From contig NC_079373.1 of NCBI RefSeq assembly GCF_021018895.1, positions 7,360,001 to 7,424,000 of the forward strand: a stretch of DNA of 64,000 nt. Reading direction: 5' to 3'. Shown one piece after another: positions 1 to 13,990 of the stretch. Positions within the stretch are counted from its first letter, which is position 1; every line of letters begins with the position of its first letter. This DNA is from Seriola aureovittata. Taxonomy: Eukaryota; Chordata; Actinopteri; Carangiformes; Carangidae. Made by a program: the position numbers and the translations under genes. The notes below the pieces were generated by a model. The model worked only from the letters and a program-made list of their open reading frames with translations. It was not told where the DNA came from and made no database searches.

Positions 1-1987
1 GCTGCTAAGCAGGGGCCTTGTGCCAGTGATGGACAGGCCAGCGGGAACGTGATATGGGGCTGCAAGAGCAAGACTGCAGGGGATAGTAATGAAGAAACAG
101 TGCATGTGGTGGCCGGCTGCCTCGGGACAGTGATAATGTAAGAAAGAACGGGGAAAGTCCACAGTGGGTTCACACTATTTCATTAAAAGGAATCATAATA
201 CTGATTGTGAACAAACGAGAAGACTGCTGGGAAGACTGGCAGCCTCCTCCGGCCTCTACACTCCACTTTACGTTCCATACTACCTGATTGGACTTTGTAG
301 GCCACAATGGTTTTCTGGCACTAAAGAGTACAAATGAAGTGTTTTCAGATGGCTGAAGGGGGGGAGAAGGTCAATGGAAAAAGTACCTCCCACATGTTTA
401 TCCTCTTCAGTAAAGTCAAAGAGAAAACAAATGATGAGACCAAACAAGAAGGCGAACAGGAACAGTGACAAGGTGGGGTTAGCAATGTCCTTTTTGTCAA
501 AGCATGGGTAGATTTTCTAAGACAAATGTTAGCCAGTGAGAAAAACTCTCAACCCCTGCCATTCTGCTAATTTTTTTCACAGTAATGACACCAAGGTATT
601 AGTGATCCAATAAGACAAGACTCAGACCCTGGAGCCCATCCAGCAGTCCCTAGAGTGGCAACGTTTATTACATCCTAAAACAACTACGTGGCCATTCTGT
701 CTTAAAGCTCTATCAGTGGGCCTTTAAGAAAGTTTGCCCTGAGGGTGAAGGTCGATCAAAGGCCAAAATGGTTTTAAAACCAACCAATCACCAATTTCAT
801 GAGAATCCAGCCATTGTCACTAGTTTTTCAGTAATCTAGTCATGACCAGTCAAGTCCAAAATACACTGGCACTGAATGATGTGCCTCACAACTGCCGACT
901 TTTTTATCTTTAGTATAAACAGCCAGCAGCAGCAGCAGCTAGCCACATGTCAGCGCAGGTAGACACAACAGTTTACAACACTGTGCTATTTTCCGGCGTC
1001 AAAGTTTTTTTTTTTTTTTCCCTCACTCGCTCTTGGACACATGTCGGCTACTGTACCTTGACTTCCTCTCTTGTCAGGTTGTTGCTCTGTGGGCTTGTAG
1101 CTGTCACAATGGATGGGGAAAGACAGGAAAATATCCAGATCTCTGCAACCCACAATCCTGGTATAATGTTTAAAAAGACTTTCCCTAGTGAGCCGTAGCC
1201 AGAGAGATTGTCTCTTTGGGCGATGAATCAAGTGAAACAACACACAAGAGACTGTTGAATTCAACACAAATTCATTTTATATGCTAGATTTCTTTTTATC
1301 CTCATGTGCTTTGGAGCCTGTGGAACCATATGAATATCCATAACAAATTTAATGGCCAGTAGCTGTGGAATGGACACATACACTGACCGACTGATAGACC
1401 AGCCAACCTTATCATTTGTAAGGGATCCTTCTGTCCTACAACTAGTGGGACAAAAATGCTACAATTTACATTAAGAGACGACATGTGAGTGTTTGTGTTT
1501 TTCAGTATGGTCCTAAAAATATACATAGAACCTCTTGTACTCTTTATCTGCAGTCTTGAAAAACAGAAAACTATTTTGCTGAAACTATTAGTCAATTACT
1601 AATAACTACAACTAATTAAACTATTTTGATAATCAATTGATCATCACTTTTGTTAAGTATTTTTTGCTTTTCACTGTTTGTTTTTGTTTTTTATCACAGT
1701 AAATCAAATATCTCTGGCTTTTGGACTGTTGGTTATATGTAATATGTCATCTTGTAATCACAATTTCACAATTTTCTGTCATTTTATGGAAAAAAAAAGA
1801 ATTCATTTTCTGCAGATTAATCAAAATCAATGATACTGTTAGATGAACCAATTTCCTAAACTCCAACCTAAGTCTGCTTCCTTATACATGCAACATCGAC
1901 TGGCCAATAAAATGAATTGTATTATTAATGAGAAAGTAGACATTTACAACAAACGATTACACAAAAAAGTAAGTAGGTAGACACACT

Positions 1988-1989
<2 letters not shown>
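1..1989. other. Non-coding, nothing specific recognised
   Basis: Unique-looking intronic sequence contains a short CAG run (926-940) and poly-T (about 1004-1019). I see no gene. Confidence 0.6.

Positions 1990-2064
<75 letters not shown>
1990..2064. repeat. (CA)n microsatellite, interrupted
   Basis: About 75 bp of CA repeat is broken once by TACACT. Confidence 0.95.
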
Positions 2065-2067
<3 letters not shown>

Positions 2068-2614
2068 GACACAAATACTCATTCATGCACAGAAATACAG
2101 ACATGACAAACCACACAGACATATAATTTTACTTCCCTTTCGCTCTCTTGTTATCTCTCACGCTCTCGCCCTCTTTCTTTCTCAATCAGTCAACAGAGTT
2201 ATAATCTATTGATTGTGAGCTCCTAACAAGCTCCTCTTTGTTTTTGCACCCGCAAATTGCTTTGAGGACAAACCACAGTAAAAAAAAAAAAAGGGGGAGA
2301 GAGTGGGAAAACCTACAAAGCTTTGCCCGAAGTGACGCACACTCATTACCATCATCACAAGGGATAATTAGTACAAGAGGGTAAAAAATAATGTTGCCAT
2401 CAATCAAAACAAAGGACCGGGTGGGAGGACACAGCCGGTGGAAGAAAGAAGAGGAGCAAAAGTGGCGGGAAGACGAGTCAGCAGAGTGAAGCCCATGGGA
2501 ACTGTGAGTCAGGGATAGTCAATGACTGGCCGAGCACACACGCACGGTGAACAGAAACACACATATACTGGTTCACAGTGACCGAATAACACAATAACAC
2601 ACCCATGCAGGCAT

Positions 2615-2705
2615 GCACACACACACACGCATTGCTCCTACACACACACACACACACAAGCACACACAAGCACACACACACACACACACACACGCACGCA
2701 CACAC
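2615..2705. repeat. Imperfect (CA)n microsatellite
   Basis: CA runs alternate with AAG, CG and a short unique break. It generates a spurious Cys/Val-rich frame on the minus strand. Confidence 0.9.
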
Positions 2706-2749
2706 TTACACTAGCCCAAAGATCACCAGCACATAAAGGCACTCTCAAT

Positions 2750-3130
2750 ACAGCAATAAGCCATATTTTCCATGTTCTGGCCTATTTAGCTTGATGTGAT
2801 TCATCCAGACGTCTCCCTGCAAACTTCAGTTTTATGGATGTTGCTTAAGTTTACTGTTCAACAAATAAGGATGTCGAAAGTTCACTGAAAATGGGCCTGA
2901 AGCTGTGTTGGGTCTGTCATGACCTCATGATTAATGCAATTCAGCGGTGACATTGGATATTTCTCAAGATGGGGGACTCTGCAGAAATCCTGTACGGAGA
3001 TTAATGATTTATTGGTCATCAAATGGTTAATGGCTTGCAGTGTTTGTCAGCGCAACCTTATCTGCTGTGATTGCAGCACGCTCGGCTGATTGCTTTGCAT
3101 GAGTCTAACTAAATACCCATAGGCTCAGGC
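2750..3130. promoter_or_regulatory. Low-repeat block, candidate conserved non-coding element
   Basis: This stretch has no microsatellite or recognised repeat and contains homeodomain/POU-like words (CATGATTAATGCAATT, GTTAATGG, CTTTGCATGAG). Regulatory function is only suggested by composition. Confidence 0.25.
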
Positions 3131-6100
3131 CCAGGCTCACTCTCTCTTTCTGTCTCTTCACAGTCTTGATGACTTACAGCTGAGTTGATATATTTACGGG
3201 CATAAAGAAGCATTTTAATGCAATACTATTAATAATGCAACCATTACTCTGTCTTGATGTCAACCAGATTTATAGTTATGACGGTTCTTCCTTTTGTGGG
3301 GGCTTTTTAAGCTCGTTTTAATTCAATGGGGCATAGTTTAGCTTTGAAGAAGCAACAAAAACAAACAGTAGTTTTGGATTGATCTGCTTGTTTGTTGGTC
3401 GGAAGCCTGATGACTTGAAGAGTGCACTGCATGGTGTGTTTTCTTGGCTTTGTCCGCTGGAAAGAGTAATTGTACCAGTCTTAAGTGTCCCGTTTTTTAC
3501 GAGCTGCATTAGTGTTTTCCATCAAGCTGCAATTACAGGCTATTCATACACAGGGCAGGCCCTCCTCAGAGTGCAGTGAATGGAACCAACTAGCGAGCTC
3601 TGCTTGGTACTTTCTGGGAACGTCTAGCAGACACAAGCTATGTATTGATATGCAAAGCATATACGTGTTGGTATGCAAATGTATGTGAAGTGTATATCTA
3701 TAGGAGCTGGAATAAACACTGCAGATATCATGCAAATATGGACTTTGACTGTTGAGCGTGAGCAAACATAGGTCGGGCTCCACGCAAATATCTATGGCTT
3801 ATTGATGCTGCTTGAAATGATTACATCAAGCTATATTTTCGGGTGAGACAGCTAGAAGAACAGATAAGCCACGGGTGTAGGGGAGTAGGAAATATTTAAT
3901 TACCTTCTGGACATTTGTCTCTAATGCACATGGTCAATAACCTCACTCCTGTGCTTTCCCTTTCCTTTCAAAACCACCCCTAATACCAAAGAGGTTACAC
4001 CAGCAACAAAACATGCCAATGATTTACCCATATATACTACAGACTTTGAGCAGAAGCCACAGTCATGTACTTATAAACCACACCCTGGTGCTACGTAATG
4101 CTTACATCTATCGGAAAAGCATCCCATCTGGTACATCCCGGCGCTCCAGACTCTTCTCCCCTCACAACCACAGTGGGACTGGGAATTTCAGCCTTTCCTA
4201 CAGGGCCCAAATGAGCTTTCCATCCCAGGGAAAAGGGCTGATGGCTGTGCAAGCTGGAACTTAGGCACTGACACATATAATGACATGGGCTTAAAGATTT
4301 AAAGGAATGACTAACTGGGGCCTGTTCTGTGAAGAAAAATATTTAAGATGACATTCTGGAAAAGCCGTGATGTTAATTTGCATAAAAAATCATATTATAG
4401 GCCTAATATATATATAAATTTACTCATGTAGCTAAAAATCACGAATCACAACTTTGCCTTAAGGCCTTCGGCTTTTTCAGGGTTCTCTGCCATCATCCTG
4501 TTTTATAGCGTTGTCCATATGTACAAAGCATTTCCCCATAGTTCCAATATGGATGATTACAAGGGTAATCGACTAATAGCTAGTTTAACCATTTAACATT
4601 AGGCAATCAAGTCTCTAATCACACTGTTAGCATTGTGTTTCTCGAGGACTAGGGTCACCAGTTATACTTTATACTGTTGAATTTCTTTTATTTTTTGTCC
4701 CTGTTAACAGTAAGTGTCATTCTCTAAAAAATAGTTTCAGATCTTATATTCGATCTGGGCGCCAACAGACTGGAGTGGGTGTGTCTTGACCACAGCATCG
4801 TCATGTGCCATTCCTTCATACCTCCAATTACATTTTGAACTATTCATCAGTTATTCCATTATTAATGCAAAGACAAGGCTGTTTAATGTCTGTTTCTTTT
4901 GAGTAGTGTTTTTTTTTTTAAAGAAAATGATTAGCCCCTTTGTTTTCTTTAGGCTGCTGGTTTGTGCTTTATGGACTGCTGAGCACCAGTCAATGAATAA
5001 CAATTGTTAAAACATAATAAAAACCCCACTCGGTCGCTCCTCCAGCCTGAAAGCCAGCTAACCGTGGACGATAGATACGATTAGGAAGTCTATTTCTGCT
5101 CTAAAAGCGCTACAATAATATGATCCTTTGTTTAGGCTAAGTAGAGTTTTTCTTAAATTCTTTGTTACGCTCAAAGACATTACTTCCTATGTTCAATGAT
5201 TTGACTTTAACGACATAACTTTCAACTGTTTCAGTGCCCTGTGCGGTTTAATATGTTACCTGAGGCACTAAAATTGGATGATATTATAAACTTTCCTCCA
5301 CTACCATCCCACGCTGAAGGGTTTTTTTTTTTTATGCTGCAGTAAATGTAGCTCACAACAGCAGAGAGGCTGGTGTCGTTCGCGTGGCTGGTTAATGTGT
5401 AACCTGTTCGACTGGTGCTGTAGGAACAGGTGAAAATCAGCTTTGTTAGTTTTGTCCAGTTCTTTGATGGCACCTGACGCACCAAGCCAACCTCAAAGAA
5501 CATGTGGCAACAAAGGCCACATGATCAAAGGCCTTGTGTTGTTTCACATCCTATGTGAAGAAGTTGCATTGTAACACACAGCAATGATTGGAACCAATGG
5601 CCAGCTGACCCCGAACATATGTTCTACGACTAATAAGAGGAAATTACTGGTCACTTTGCCTTGCACTGCTATTTTCAGCCCGTGACTTTGGTTGCAGAAG
5701 AGGAAAATGAATATACAGATGTGAAAAACAGTCAATGAGGTGTCCTGGCGGCTTAAAAGACCAACAATGTGAAACAATGTCCCTTGGTTTAAACCCAGTT
5801 GGGAAGCTTTACAGCATGTTATCCCCTCTGTGTCTCCACATCTCCTCTAGTGGGCATTCAGACCCAAAACTGCTGTTAATAAAATGCAAAGGGCTAAATT
5901 GCTGCTACATTGGCTACGTGCGTTCCCTCTGGAAGCCTTATCAGATGCCAACCTATACTATCATAAGGAAAGATTTTACTGCTCTGATAAATCCATCACT
6001 GCAACAACCGTTTTATCCTTGTTGAATGATGACGAATTTAGTTTGAGTTTGAGTTTTTTTTAGTTTATATTTTGCTGGAGCCTTCGGCATTGACACCCCT

Positions 6101-7158
6101 ACTAAGCCAGTGGACAAAAATGTACTTAAGCCAATGGCAATAAACACCAAAAAGGACTGGCAATGACACAAGACATACTGCCAAAATTACGGCCAATGGT
6201 CGGCTAACAACACTCTGACTAGTTGGCTTGGTGTGTCAGGGCCCTCCGTAACCATAGATTTGGAAAGCGAGCTTTTCCTGCCACACCAGATTTGGGACAT
6301 TTGGCTGGGAAAAGATGGGCTGAACTATGGGAAAATCTTAGCACACAGCCGCTAAAGCGTGGGAAAATGCTGTCCTATGTTATCACACCATTCACACCCA
6401 ATTTCATGGCAGTGCTTTAAATTGTCACAAAGTGTGATATAGCTTTACTGATAGCTCTAGGTCTATCATTAAAGACTTAACAGCGACTTATGTAGCCTGA
6501 AAGACAGTGTAATAAGTTTTATCTTAACTTATGAGTGCAGCTTTACCGTCAGTGTGCCGCTCAATGGAACAACCCGGGAAGTAGTGCTGTCAATGTGGAG
6601 CATGTTGGGTTTATACCTCCACACAGCCATTCTTTGAAGCTGTTTAAGGCGCTTGATGAGCTTAAAACCTACTTCTCTAATCTTTTAGGAACATGACTTG
6701 TGAAATGTTTCTTAGAATTAGTTTTGCTATCAGTCATTTTCTTCTTATGAAAAAGAGATGCATCTTTTTTACATGTGGCGTTCTTTATTAAAAAGGTTTA
6801 CTTCCCCAAATGCTCCTGTTACCAGACTACTGTGACGTCAAGTGTGTCTGTCTGTGTGCACTGGTGTGAGAGAGGAGATATTTATGTGTGTGTTTATCAG
6901 CTTTTCTCCTCGAGGCCTGTCACACTACATCTTGTGATACAGCAACCACACATGCGTGATTGCATGCCCAGTACAGACATGACTCAGCCACCTTTTGACA
7001 GAGATTTAGCAGATCTGCTTGAACGGAGCTGCATGTGGTTTCACTTTAAGGCTCCTAACATGGCGTGCATCAAACACAATACTGCGAGCCGGATGAGTGG
7101 AGTTACGTTAAGGTGTGTGTGGTAAATCTGCATGTGCAAAGCCAGTAGTGAGTGTTTG

Positions 7159-7163
<5 letters not shown>
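3131..7163. other. Non-coding, nothing specific recognised
   Basis: AT-rich intronic sequence; short open frames have no recognisable product and no splice-supported exons. Confidence 0.55.
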
Positions 7164-7204
<41 letters not shown>

Positions 7205-7209
7205 TGTGT
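7164..7209. repeat. (TG)n microsatellite
   Basis: This is a TG run with one TATG interruption. Confidence 0.95.
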
Positions 7210-7342
7210 CCTTCAGTAGAGGTGACCACTAATAAGCGACTGTAGCAGAGTGACCTCGTGGTCTGTGGAGAGAGCCAGTGTGCTGTGGCTGAAATCACAC
7301 ACACGCACACATGCGTGTATGAATATTCACTTATAGGTCAGT

Positions 7343-7343
7343 C

Positions 7344-7380
<37 letters not shown>

Positions 7381-7400
7381 ATGTTTGTGTGTAAGTGTGT
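7343..7400. repeat. Imperfect (TG)n microsatellite
   Basis: TG runs are broken by CGAG and ATGTT. Confidence 0.9.
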
Positions 7401-8885
7401 ATCACGATGACCACCACCCCCTCATTACCTCCATCATGGCTGGAAACAATCAGCCACTCTGCCCCAGTTGTAGGCCAGACTCAGGCGTTGCAGACCTACA
7501 GACCTAGCATTAGAGAAGCCTCGATCACCACAGCCTGACTGGCCTCAGATTGGATCCAGCTTTCTAAACTATGGGCAGTATAATCTCAGAAACCCAAATC
7601 AAAATAGCCTTTCCCCCCATTTCAACCATACATGCTGAATGCCTCGGCATAAAATTTATTGATTGCCGTATATCGTCAACATATGACTTTTAAGCTCAGG
7701 CTTGATACAGTTGGAAAAAGTGAGTTCACCCAACATTAACAGATTATTATTTATATGATTTGTGAATGCTATTAAAGCATGGATGGAGAAAATGCACTGT
7801 AAATAGTTGGAGATATATGTACATGCATTTTTACACAGGAATGAAATAGTTACTGTTAATGTTTTTTCTAACTTGGATCAAATGCGCTTCCTGTTTGAGT
7901 CTGAATTAACCTCCGAGGAGTCCTGCCTCTATGTAAATGAATGCTAAATGGAGCACTGTCAGAAGACATGGAATAAGAGAGGCAAGAGGGAGGTAAAAAG
8001 TGGGTCATCCCCAGTAGTTATGATTAGACTTTAGAGGCTCGTTCCACTGTCGTGATTTATCCCATTATCTGAACCACTTACTGTCATATTTCCTACAGTG
8101 ACTGTGTCAACAAGTTAATGTGAGCTGATTCCTCCTATTGAGTAACTGATTTACTGTGATCTCACAATCAATTACACCAAATCCAATACAAATGCAGTTT
8201 GATAGAAAAGGCTAAATTGAAATGAAAAACATTGAATTTTAATTGAATTGTGTATACAATACTTTGTTCATTATTTGTTAGTGAAATGTTACAAGCTGTA
8301 TGGTTCATTGTAATAATCTTTTGTAGCAAAAATCCTCACTGACAAAACCTGCAGAAATGACCTACTATAGTTGCAGTGATTACTTCATGCAGGTTTGTTT
8401 AAAGTGGTATATAGGTCACTGTTACATAATCTAGACATTGCCATAATAATCCAGTGAATAATGAGCCTTCACAGCAGATTTACTGCAATTTATATTTTAC
8501 ACAATAAGTTACGTTACTATTTTGTTCCTTATATTACAAAATATATACATTTAGAATTGAAATTTAACACAAAAAATAAAGAAGAACTGATCAGTCAAAG
8601 ACACAGCTGCCTGTGCAGAGTGACATGATTAAGGCTGGCAGGTGTGAAATGGCGTGAGGTGCAGATGTGTCAAACAACAAGGCAATACACTTTGTACAGT
8701 TGTACTACAACACATTCCTGCCCAACAGCTGATGAAGAATGATTCATTGCTGAAACTCTGAGGTAAACCGAGGCCCACGTGACAAAGAGACTCACATGTG
8801 CACGGACCTCCTCAACAGCACTGAAAATGATCTTTGACACATATAGAGGTGCTGTGTGCTACAACTAAAATGCACGTATGCCCTG

Positions 8886-9018
8886 CACGCACACACACAC
8901 ACACACACACACTTATGTTGTGACAGTGTCAAAGAAGGTAAGGTACTCACAGATGCCTGTGCACACACATAAACTCACACACACACACACACAATCACAA
9001 AACACACATACACACACT
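8886..9018. repeat. Cluster of three short (CA)n runs
   Basis: CA runs lie at 8886-8912, 8976-8993 and 9002-9018. Confidence 0.9.
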
Positions 9019-9156
9019 GGGCAGGGGACAGTGAGAGCAGGCCAGGCTGTTATTCTAGTGCAGGCTGGCTGAGCTGACCGTGTAATCTCCAGGGTGGAGT
9101 CCATATTGGGTTTCTAGGCAATTCACTGTTTTTGGCCCACTTGTTTTGTGATTTAG

Positions 9157-9430
9157 CTAAAGAGAGAGAAGACAGAGAGTGAAAAAGGGAGAGAGAGGAC
9201 AACAAGTGTGGGTTGTTTTTCTTTCTGCCCGGCATATTGTTGATGAGTTGTAATGCAGTGTAATACAAGTGGTGGTTAACCTCAACGGCCAAGAGAAGAG
9301 AAGGAGCGGGAGGGGACAAGAAAAAGAAAGACAAAACAAAAGACGGAATGAAAAAAGACACAAAAAGAAATAAAGCGAAAGAAAAAAAAAAAAGGAGAAG
9401 AGACGAAACAAAGGCGGAGACGGATATAGA
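9157..9430. repeat. Homopurine-rich tract on the plus strand
   Basis: Much of this stretch is AG/GAAA-rich on the plus strand with few pyrimidines, particularly 9290-9425. It produces a long Ser/Phe/Leu-rich frame on the minus strand that I do not regard as coding. Confidence 0.8.
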
Positions 9431-10624
9431 GACAACCTTAAGGGGGTGGGGGGGCTGGTCTCGAGAAACTTGTGCAAAACAAAGTTGTTTGGTGGTGTGA
9501 TCACGCCTGCTGTGCATTTTGTTTACAGTTAGAGTGGGAACGTGGTATGGGGAAGGAGGACTTATTGTGCACGGTGACACATGACGGCTTACGACTTGCA
9601 ACAGATACCATCTGTCATTGTTGGGGCAGAGGAGATAAGACTGCACAAGACTGTCAAGGCTGTCACTGTCAAATACCTCCACTGGAAAACAGCTCCTTAT
9701 CACACTAGTTTAAAGGAACAGTACACTCTGTTTTTAACACATCAGATTTCTTTATATTCAGCTTATATTTTTAATTTGTACAAGTGTAGTGTGTGACAGT
9801 GGACACATGTTAGTGTTGAACTGTTTACAGCAGAAATACACTTGTTACTGCATGTAATCCTATCTGTGTTTAGTCTATTTAGAGCATTTATATCCCTCAG
9901 AATAAGGCATCCACAGACTCAGAAACAGGGTACACAAATGTGAATAATAGTGCTAAAACTATAAGTTGATTAATCGCTAATCAATAGCTTATTGTTATCA
10001 AATTAACCAAACAACAATGTGGGTAACCAATGAATCCTTTACAACTTTTATCAAGAACATAATGCCGCCTCTCAAATGTGACAATTTGCTGCTATCTTGG
10101 GGTTTGGTGTTTGGTAAAACAAAAGAAGCAACATCTTATAGACTAGGAATAATTAACAGACTCGATCATGAAAATAATCGACGCTGCACTAATGAATAAA
10201 CACATAAACCAGAACCTAATTACCCCTGACTAAAACCTTAGTTGCGTGAGAGCTAAGAAGAGACTGTTTTGATATTTTGCAGCCATCTGCCATTACATGC
10301 TGTCATAGCAATGACAGCACAGTCTGAACGGCTGGTGTGACAGACGACAGACACCGAGCTGGCCCGGCGAGTCTAGGGAGGGGCTTTCAAAGCACGCACG
10401 CACACATACACACACGGCACCTGCATTCCCACAGTAGTCCGAGTCAACAGTCACAGCCCATCCCCCTCCCTGACACTATCAGAAAGGGAGGGACTGGGCG
10501 AGTGTGTGTGTAGGGGGGAAGGAAACCCTTCCAGAGACAGAGAGAAGGGAGTGATTTAAGCTCTTCTCCACTGGTTGAGGGCAGCTGGAAGGGCCTGGAG
10601 TAGAGGTGGGAGTAGAGCAGGAGA

Positions 10625-10649
10625 GGGGGGGGGGGGGGGGGGGGGGGGG
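10625..10649 (+). repeat. Poly-G run of 25 bases
   Basis: Twenty-five consecutive G residues are followed by G-rich sequence (GGAGGGTGAG...GGAGGGGGAG). It can form G-quadruplexes and its length is prone to sequencing error. Confidence 0.9.
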
Positions 10650-10905
10650 TGGAGGGTGAGTGATGGAGGGGGAGAATGGTCAGGGGAAAAGGGAGGAGAG
10701 CGATCCAGCTGAGGCAGCAGATCTCCACAGAGGCCCAGTGCCAATATCAAGGTGCTGAGTGAGCCAAGACGGGGAGCTCCAAACACACACAGAGGCTTAC
10801 TCTCAATGTGAAGTCAAAAATAGCCACATGCGCAAACACGCTCCTCGCTTGCCTTCCTGCAAAACTCAGTAGTGAACACGCAAACTTGTGCACATTCAGA
10901 TGCTT

Positions 10906-10936
10906 CACACACACACACACACACACATGCACACAC
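10906..10936. repeat. (CA)n microsatellite
   Basis: This is a CA run of about 30 bp with a TG break. Confidence 0.9.
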
Positions 10937-11245
10937 TACTCTCAAGTGCTTTACTCACCCTCTTCCCTCCAGAAGAAACTGTTGTTTCTTCCCTCTTCAC
11001 CTCTCTCTCGAGTCGTGCACAGCCTCCTGTCAGCTGAGACAAACTGACAAGACGCACAGTTGCACGGACGGCCAGAATGGACGCCATTGTGTTCTAATGA
11101 TCAGGCCTGCTGAGATGACCTTTGACCCCCAGACACAGGCTGTTTGGTCAGCAGCGGACTGGTGGGAATGACCCTTCGGTCGACACTGACCTTTGGATGT
11201 TCAATTCTCACCGAAAGCTGCAATTGATGTGTCCGTCTGACTTTT

Positions 11246-11250
<5 letters not shown>

Positions 11251-11285
<35 letters not shown>
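11251..11285. repeat. (GT)n microsatellite
   Basis: This is an uninterrupted GT run of about 35 bp. Confidence 0.95.
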
Positions 11286-11288
<3 letters not shown>

Positions 11289-13514
11289 AACCCCGCTGAG
11301 TTTCATAAGCGTGTGAGCATTAGCATCAGCAACCTGATATCGGCCTAAGAGGTGCATTGAAAAGCAAGCAATGCAAAAATATGTAAGATGAAACAAAAAC
11401 ATACGTCATTTTATCATCCAACTCTGTTCTTCGGGTTGTTTTTCAAGCATCTCCTTTGCTGGAGAGTTAGCTAATACAACTACTCGATCACACCCTCTCT
11501 GTCCAGAATCTGTGAGAACACAAGACACAGCAGAATCTTATCTAATCCTTATCGCTCTGACTTCGGTCCAGTCTCTCCAGTCTTTTCTGGTCTCCTTCTT
11601 GTGTATGAAGGAAGAGACGTATCTCAGTCAGCTCGCCCTTCTGTTTCGTTCTCGTCTCTGTCTGAGGTTCACTTCAACCCTTTATCTGCTCCGCTTATCA
11701 GGCCGACTTCAGCTCAGACACTCCTGGCCTCCCTCTTCCTCAGCAGTATGTCACGGAGGAGACACAGGGTATAGAGATCTCTAAACCGATGTCTGTCTCC
11801 CGCTCTATCCCCGTCTGCTTGTCTGCCACGATCTCTGTGTTCGTCTCGGCTCCTAAGTACCACTGGAATGGGAGTAAAGTGATGTATCACTCTGCGTGTT
11901 GCGTGTGCGTAGCATCAAACTGATCTGAACGTCTGTCACCTTATTCATACATTGAAGAACATGTTTGTGAAGGCTGTTGCTTTCTGTAGACATCAGTCCT
12001 CCTTCACACAAGTTAAATTCTTACTGTGTGTCTGTTTCTTTACCACTAACTTTAATATAACAGCAATGTGACAATTCAGCAGGAATTGTGTGATCACATG
12101 TTGGCAGTCACTTCCGCACAAAATAAAGCGGAACTGGGAACAAGGCACCAGTTTATATTTTCTTAACGTTATTTGTTCCCACATGACATAAGCATTCTGT
12201 TTATATTAAGCAATGCTTGCAGAAGACTTGTGACCACATTGTCTTATTTTTTTTGTCACGTTTGTTCCCTCTTGACCTGTGTCGAAAGATTCGTGGAAGG
12301 AAGGTCCTCAGGAGGCAAACGGGTAGAGCGTCATACACAGAAGATCAACAAAGGGGTTCATCTGAACCAATCACGGCCAGCAATAACTCTCCTGAACCAC
12401 AGCAAAAAGATGGAAATGACCTTATCCCTTACCCCTGAAGCTTCTTGTGCTTTTTACCCGTGAGGTCACTGCCTCCACTGACGGCGCTGGCAACTTGAAT
12501 CTTCTAGAAGTGCTCTCTGCATTGCATCAGCATTTTATCACTGAATTAGGATTACAAAATAATGTCTCCTTTTCTCTTTGATAGTGTCACTATGTAAGAT
12601 TTTCATTTTACGGTCGTAAGATGCCATCAGAGGCACTAAAACACAATTTTCTGGTTAAATGTGTGACTTGGCAGGTGTGTGAGTGATGATATGGCTGTTC
12701 GGCTCTGTAGCAACATTTGAGACAGGATAAGCTGCACCGCCTGTGGCCATACTATCGGTCAATAGCTGCACAACAGACACGGGGTGGGGGGACTTTTTTT
12801 TTTTTTTTTTTGATGGTCACCATTCAAAGTGTTGTAAATACGCAGTTCCCATTCACAGTCCCATTCGCTGATTCAGCCTCAAATAACAGCTTCCTGATTT
12901 TATCCATTGTACCGTACGAGACTAGGCGAGGCCCGTATCCTGTGTGGACTACAAAGTTAATTACACACAATTGAAAGGTGTGCCACTTTAATTGTTCTAC
13001 AGGGAAACGCAGGGCCCAGAGGTACAGAAAAACACCCACCATTACACTTCCATAAAATCATTAGTCATTTAGTAAGAAAAAAGCTCACTATGGAATACAG
13101 ACAAGCTTGTTAAGTGTTTAGCAAAAACCTGACGCCATTAAATCAAATAGGAGACGACAAGAGACTTGGCGTAGAGCAAATCGGGCAAACGCATAGGTGT
13201 GCATGTACATACACATACGCTATGATTTACTGTGGGCACTACCAACCCCACTGTTGCCTGAGGGATGTGTCTGGGCTCAGAGTACCATAGGGCCAATGTC
13301 TGAACCACAAGTGGCCCAGTCAACTCCTTACACAGTCATAAACACGCCAGCATTAGTAACAGCTAGTTAAAATCATTCCATGAACCTAAGGCGCAAGCCT
13401 GCTATGGCACAACATCCTGCTACAATAATAAAATGCACCTTATAATATTTTTAATCTACTCCTGTATAATGGTATGGTAATGTCACTCTGACTGCTGGTC
13501 GGTGCACTACTGGA

Positions 13515-13700
13515 TGGAGTGACAGAAATACATTCATGTCCCCAGAGGTCGATGCCCTTTTGACTTTGATGATCCCCTGATTTCTCCTCTCGTGCCACCA
13601 CGAGGTCGACATTTTTGTTTTTTCTTCAGTGAAATTTCTCAACATCTACTGGTTATAATGAAATTAGGTGCAGATATTCATAGGATTCTACAAATCCCCC
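13515..13700 (-). repeat. Copy of the same teleost interspersed repeat family
   Basis: The sequence ATTCATGTCCCCAGAGGTCG, GACTTTGATGATCCCCTGAT, GTGCCACCACGAGGTCGACA and TGAAATTTCTCAACATCTAC appears in the order seen in the repeat family represented at 48430-48835, in the opposite orientation. It is truncated at both ends. Confidence 0.6.
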
Positions 13701-13962
13701 TTATCCCTAAAAAAAGTCAAACCTCTCGGCGCATCAGTATTTCACGCTGGGTTAACACAAGCAGCCAAATGAGAATTTTGCCTAAATAATCTTAGCAATT
13801 ATAATAGCTGATCTAATCTAAGTAAACAAGTAAAGTAAAAAGACTAATAACTGGATTAAGCATTTCTACAGAAGCAGACACATCAGTATTCAACAAGTAT
13901 TGGGGTTTGATACCCAGCCCTGGGTGTGGCTGAGTCTTCAGCACCCACCCCATGAAGGAGGC

Positions 13963-13990
13963 GGGGGGGGGGGGGGGGGGGGGGGGGGGG
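13963..13990 (+). repeat. Poly-G run of 28 bases
   Basis: Twenty-eight consecutive G residues lie between GGAGGC and AGATC. Confidence 0.9.

Noticed and set aside
9050..9703. 217-codon open frame on the minus strand
   Set aside because: Its centre is the complement of a purine-rich tract (Ser/Phe/Leu runs such as FFFSFALFLF); no domain, splice signals or homologue is recognisable.
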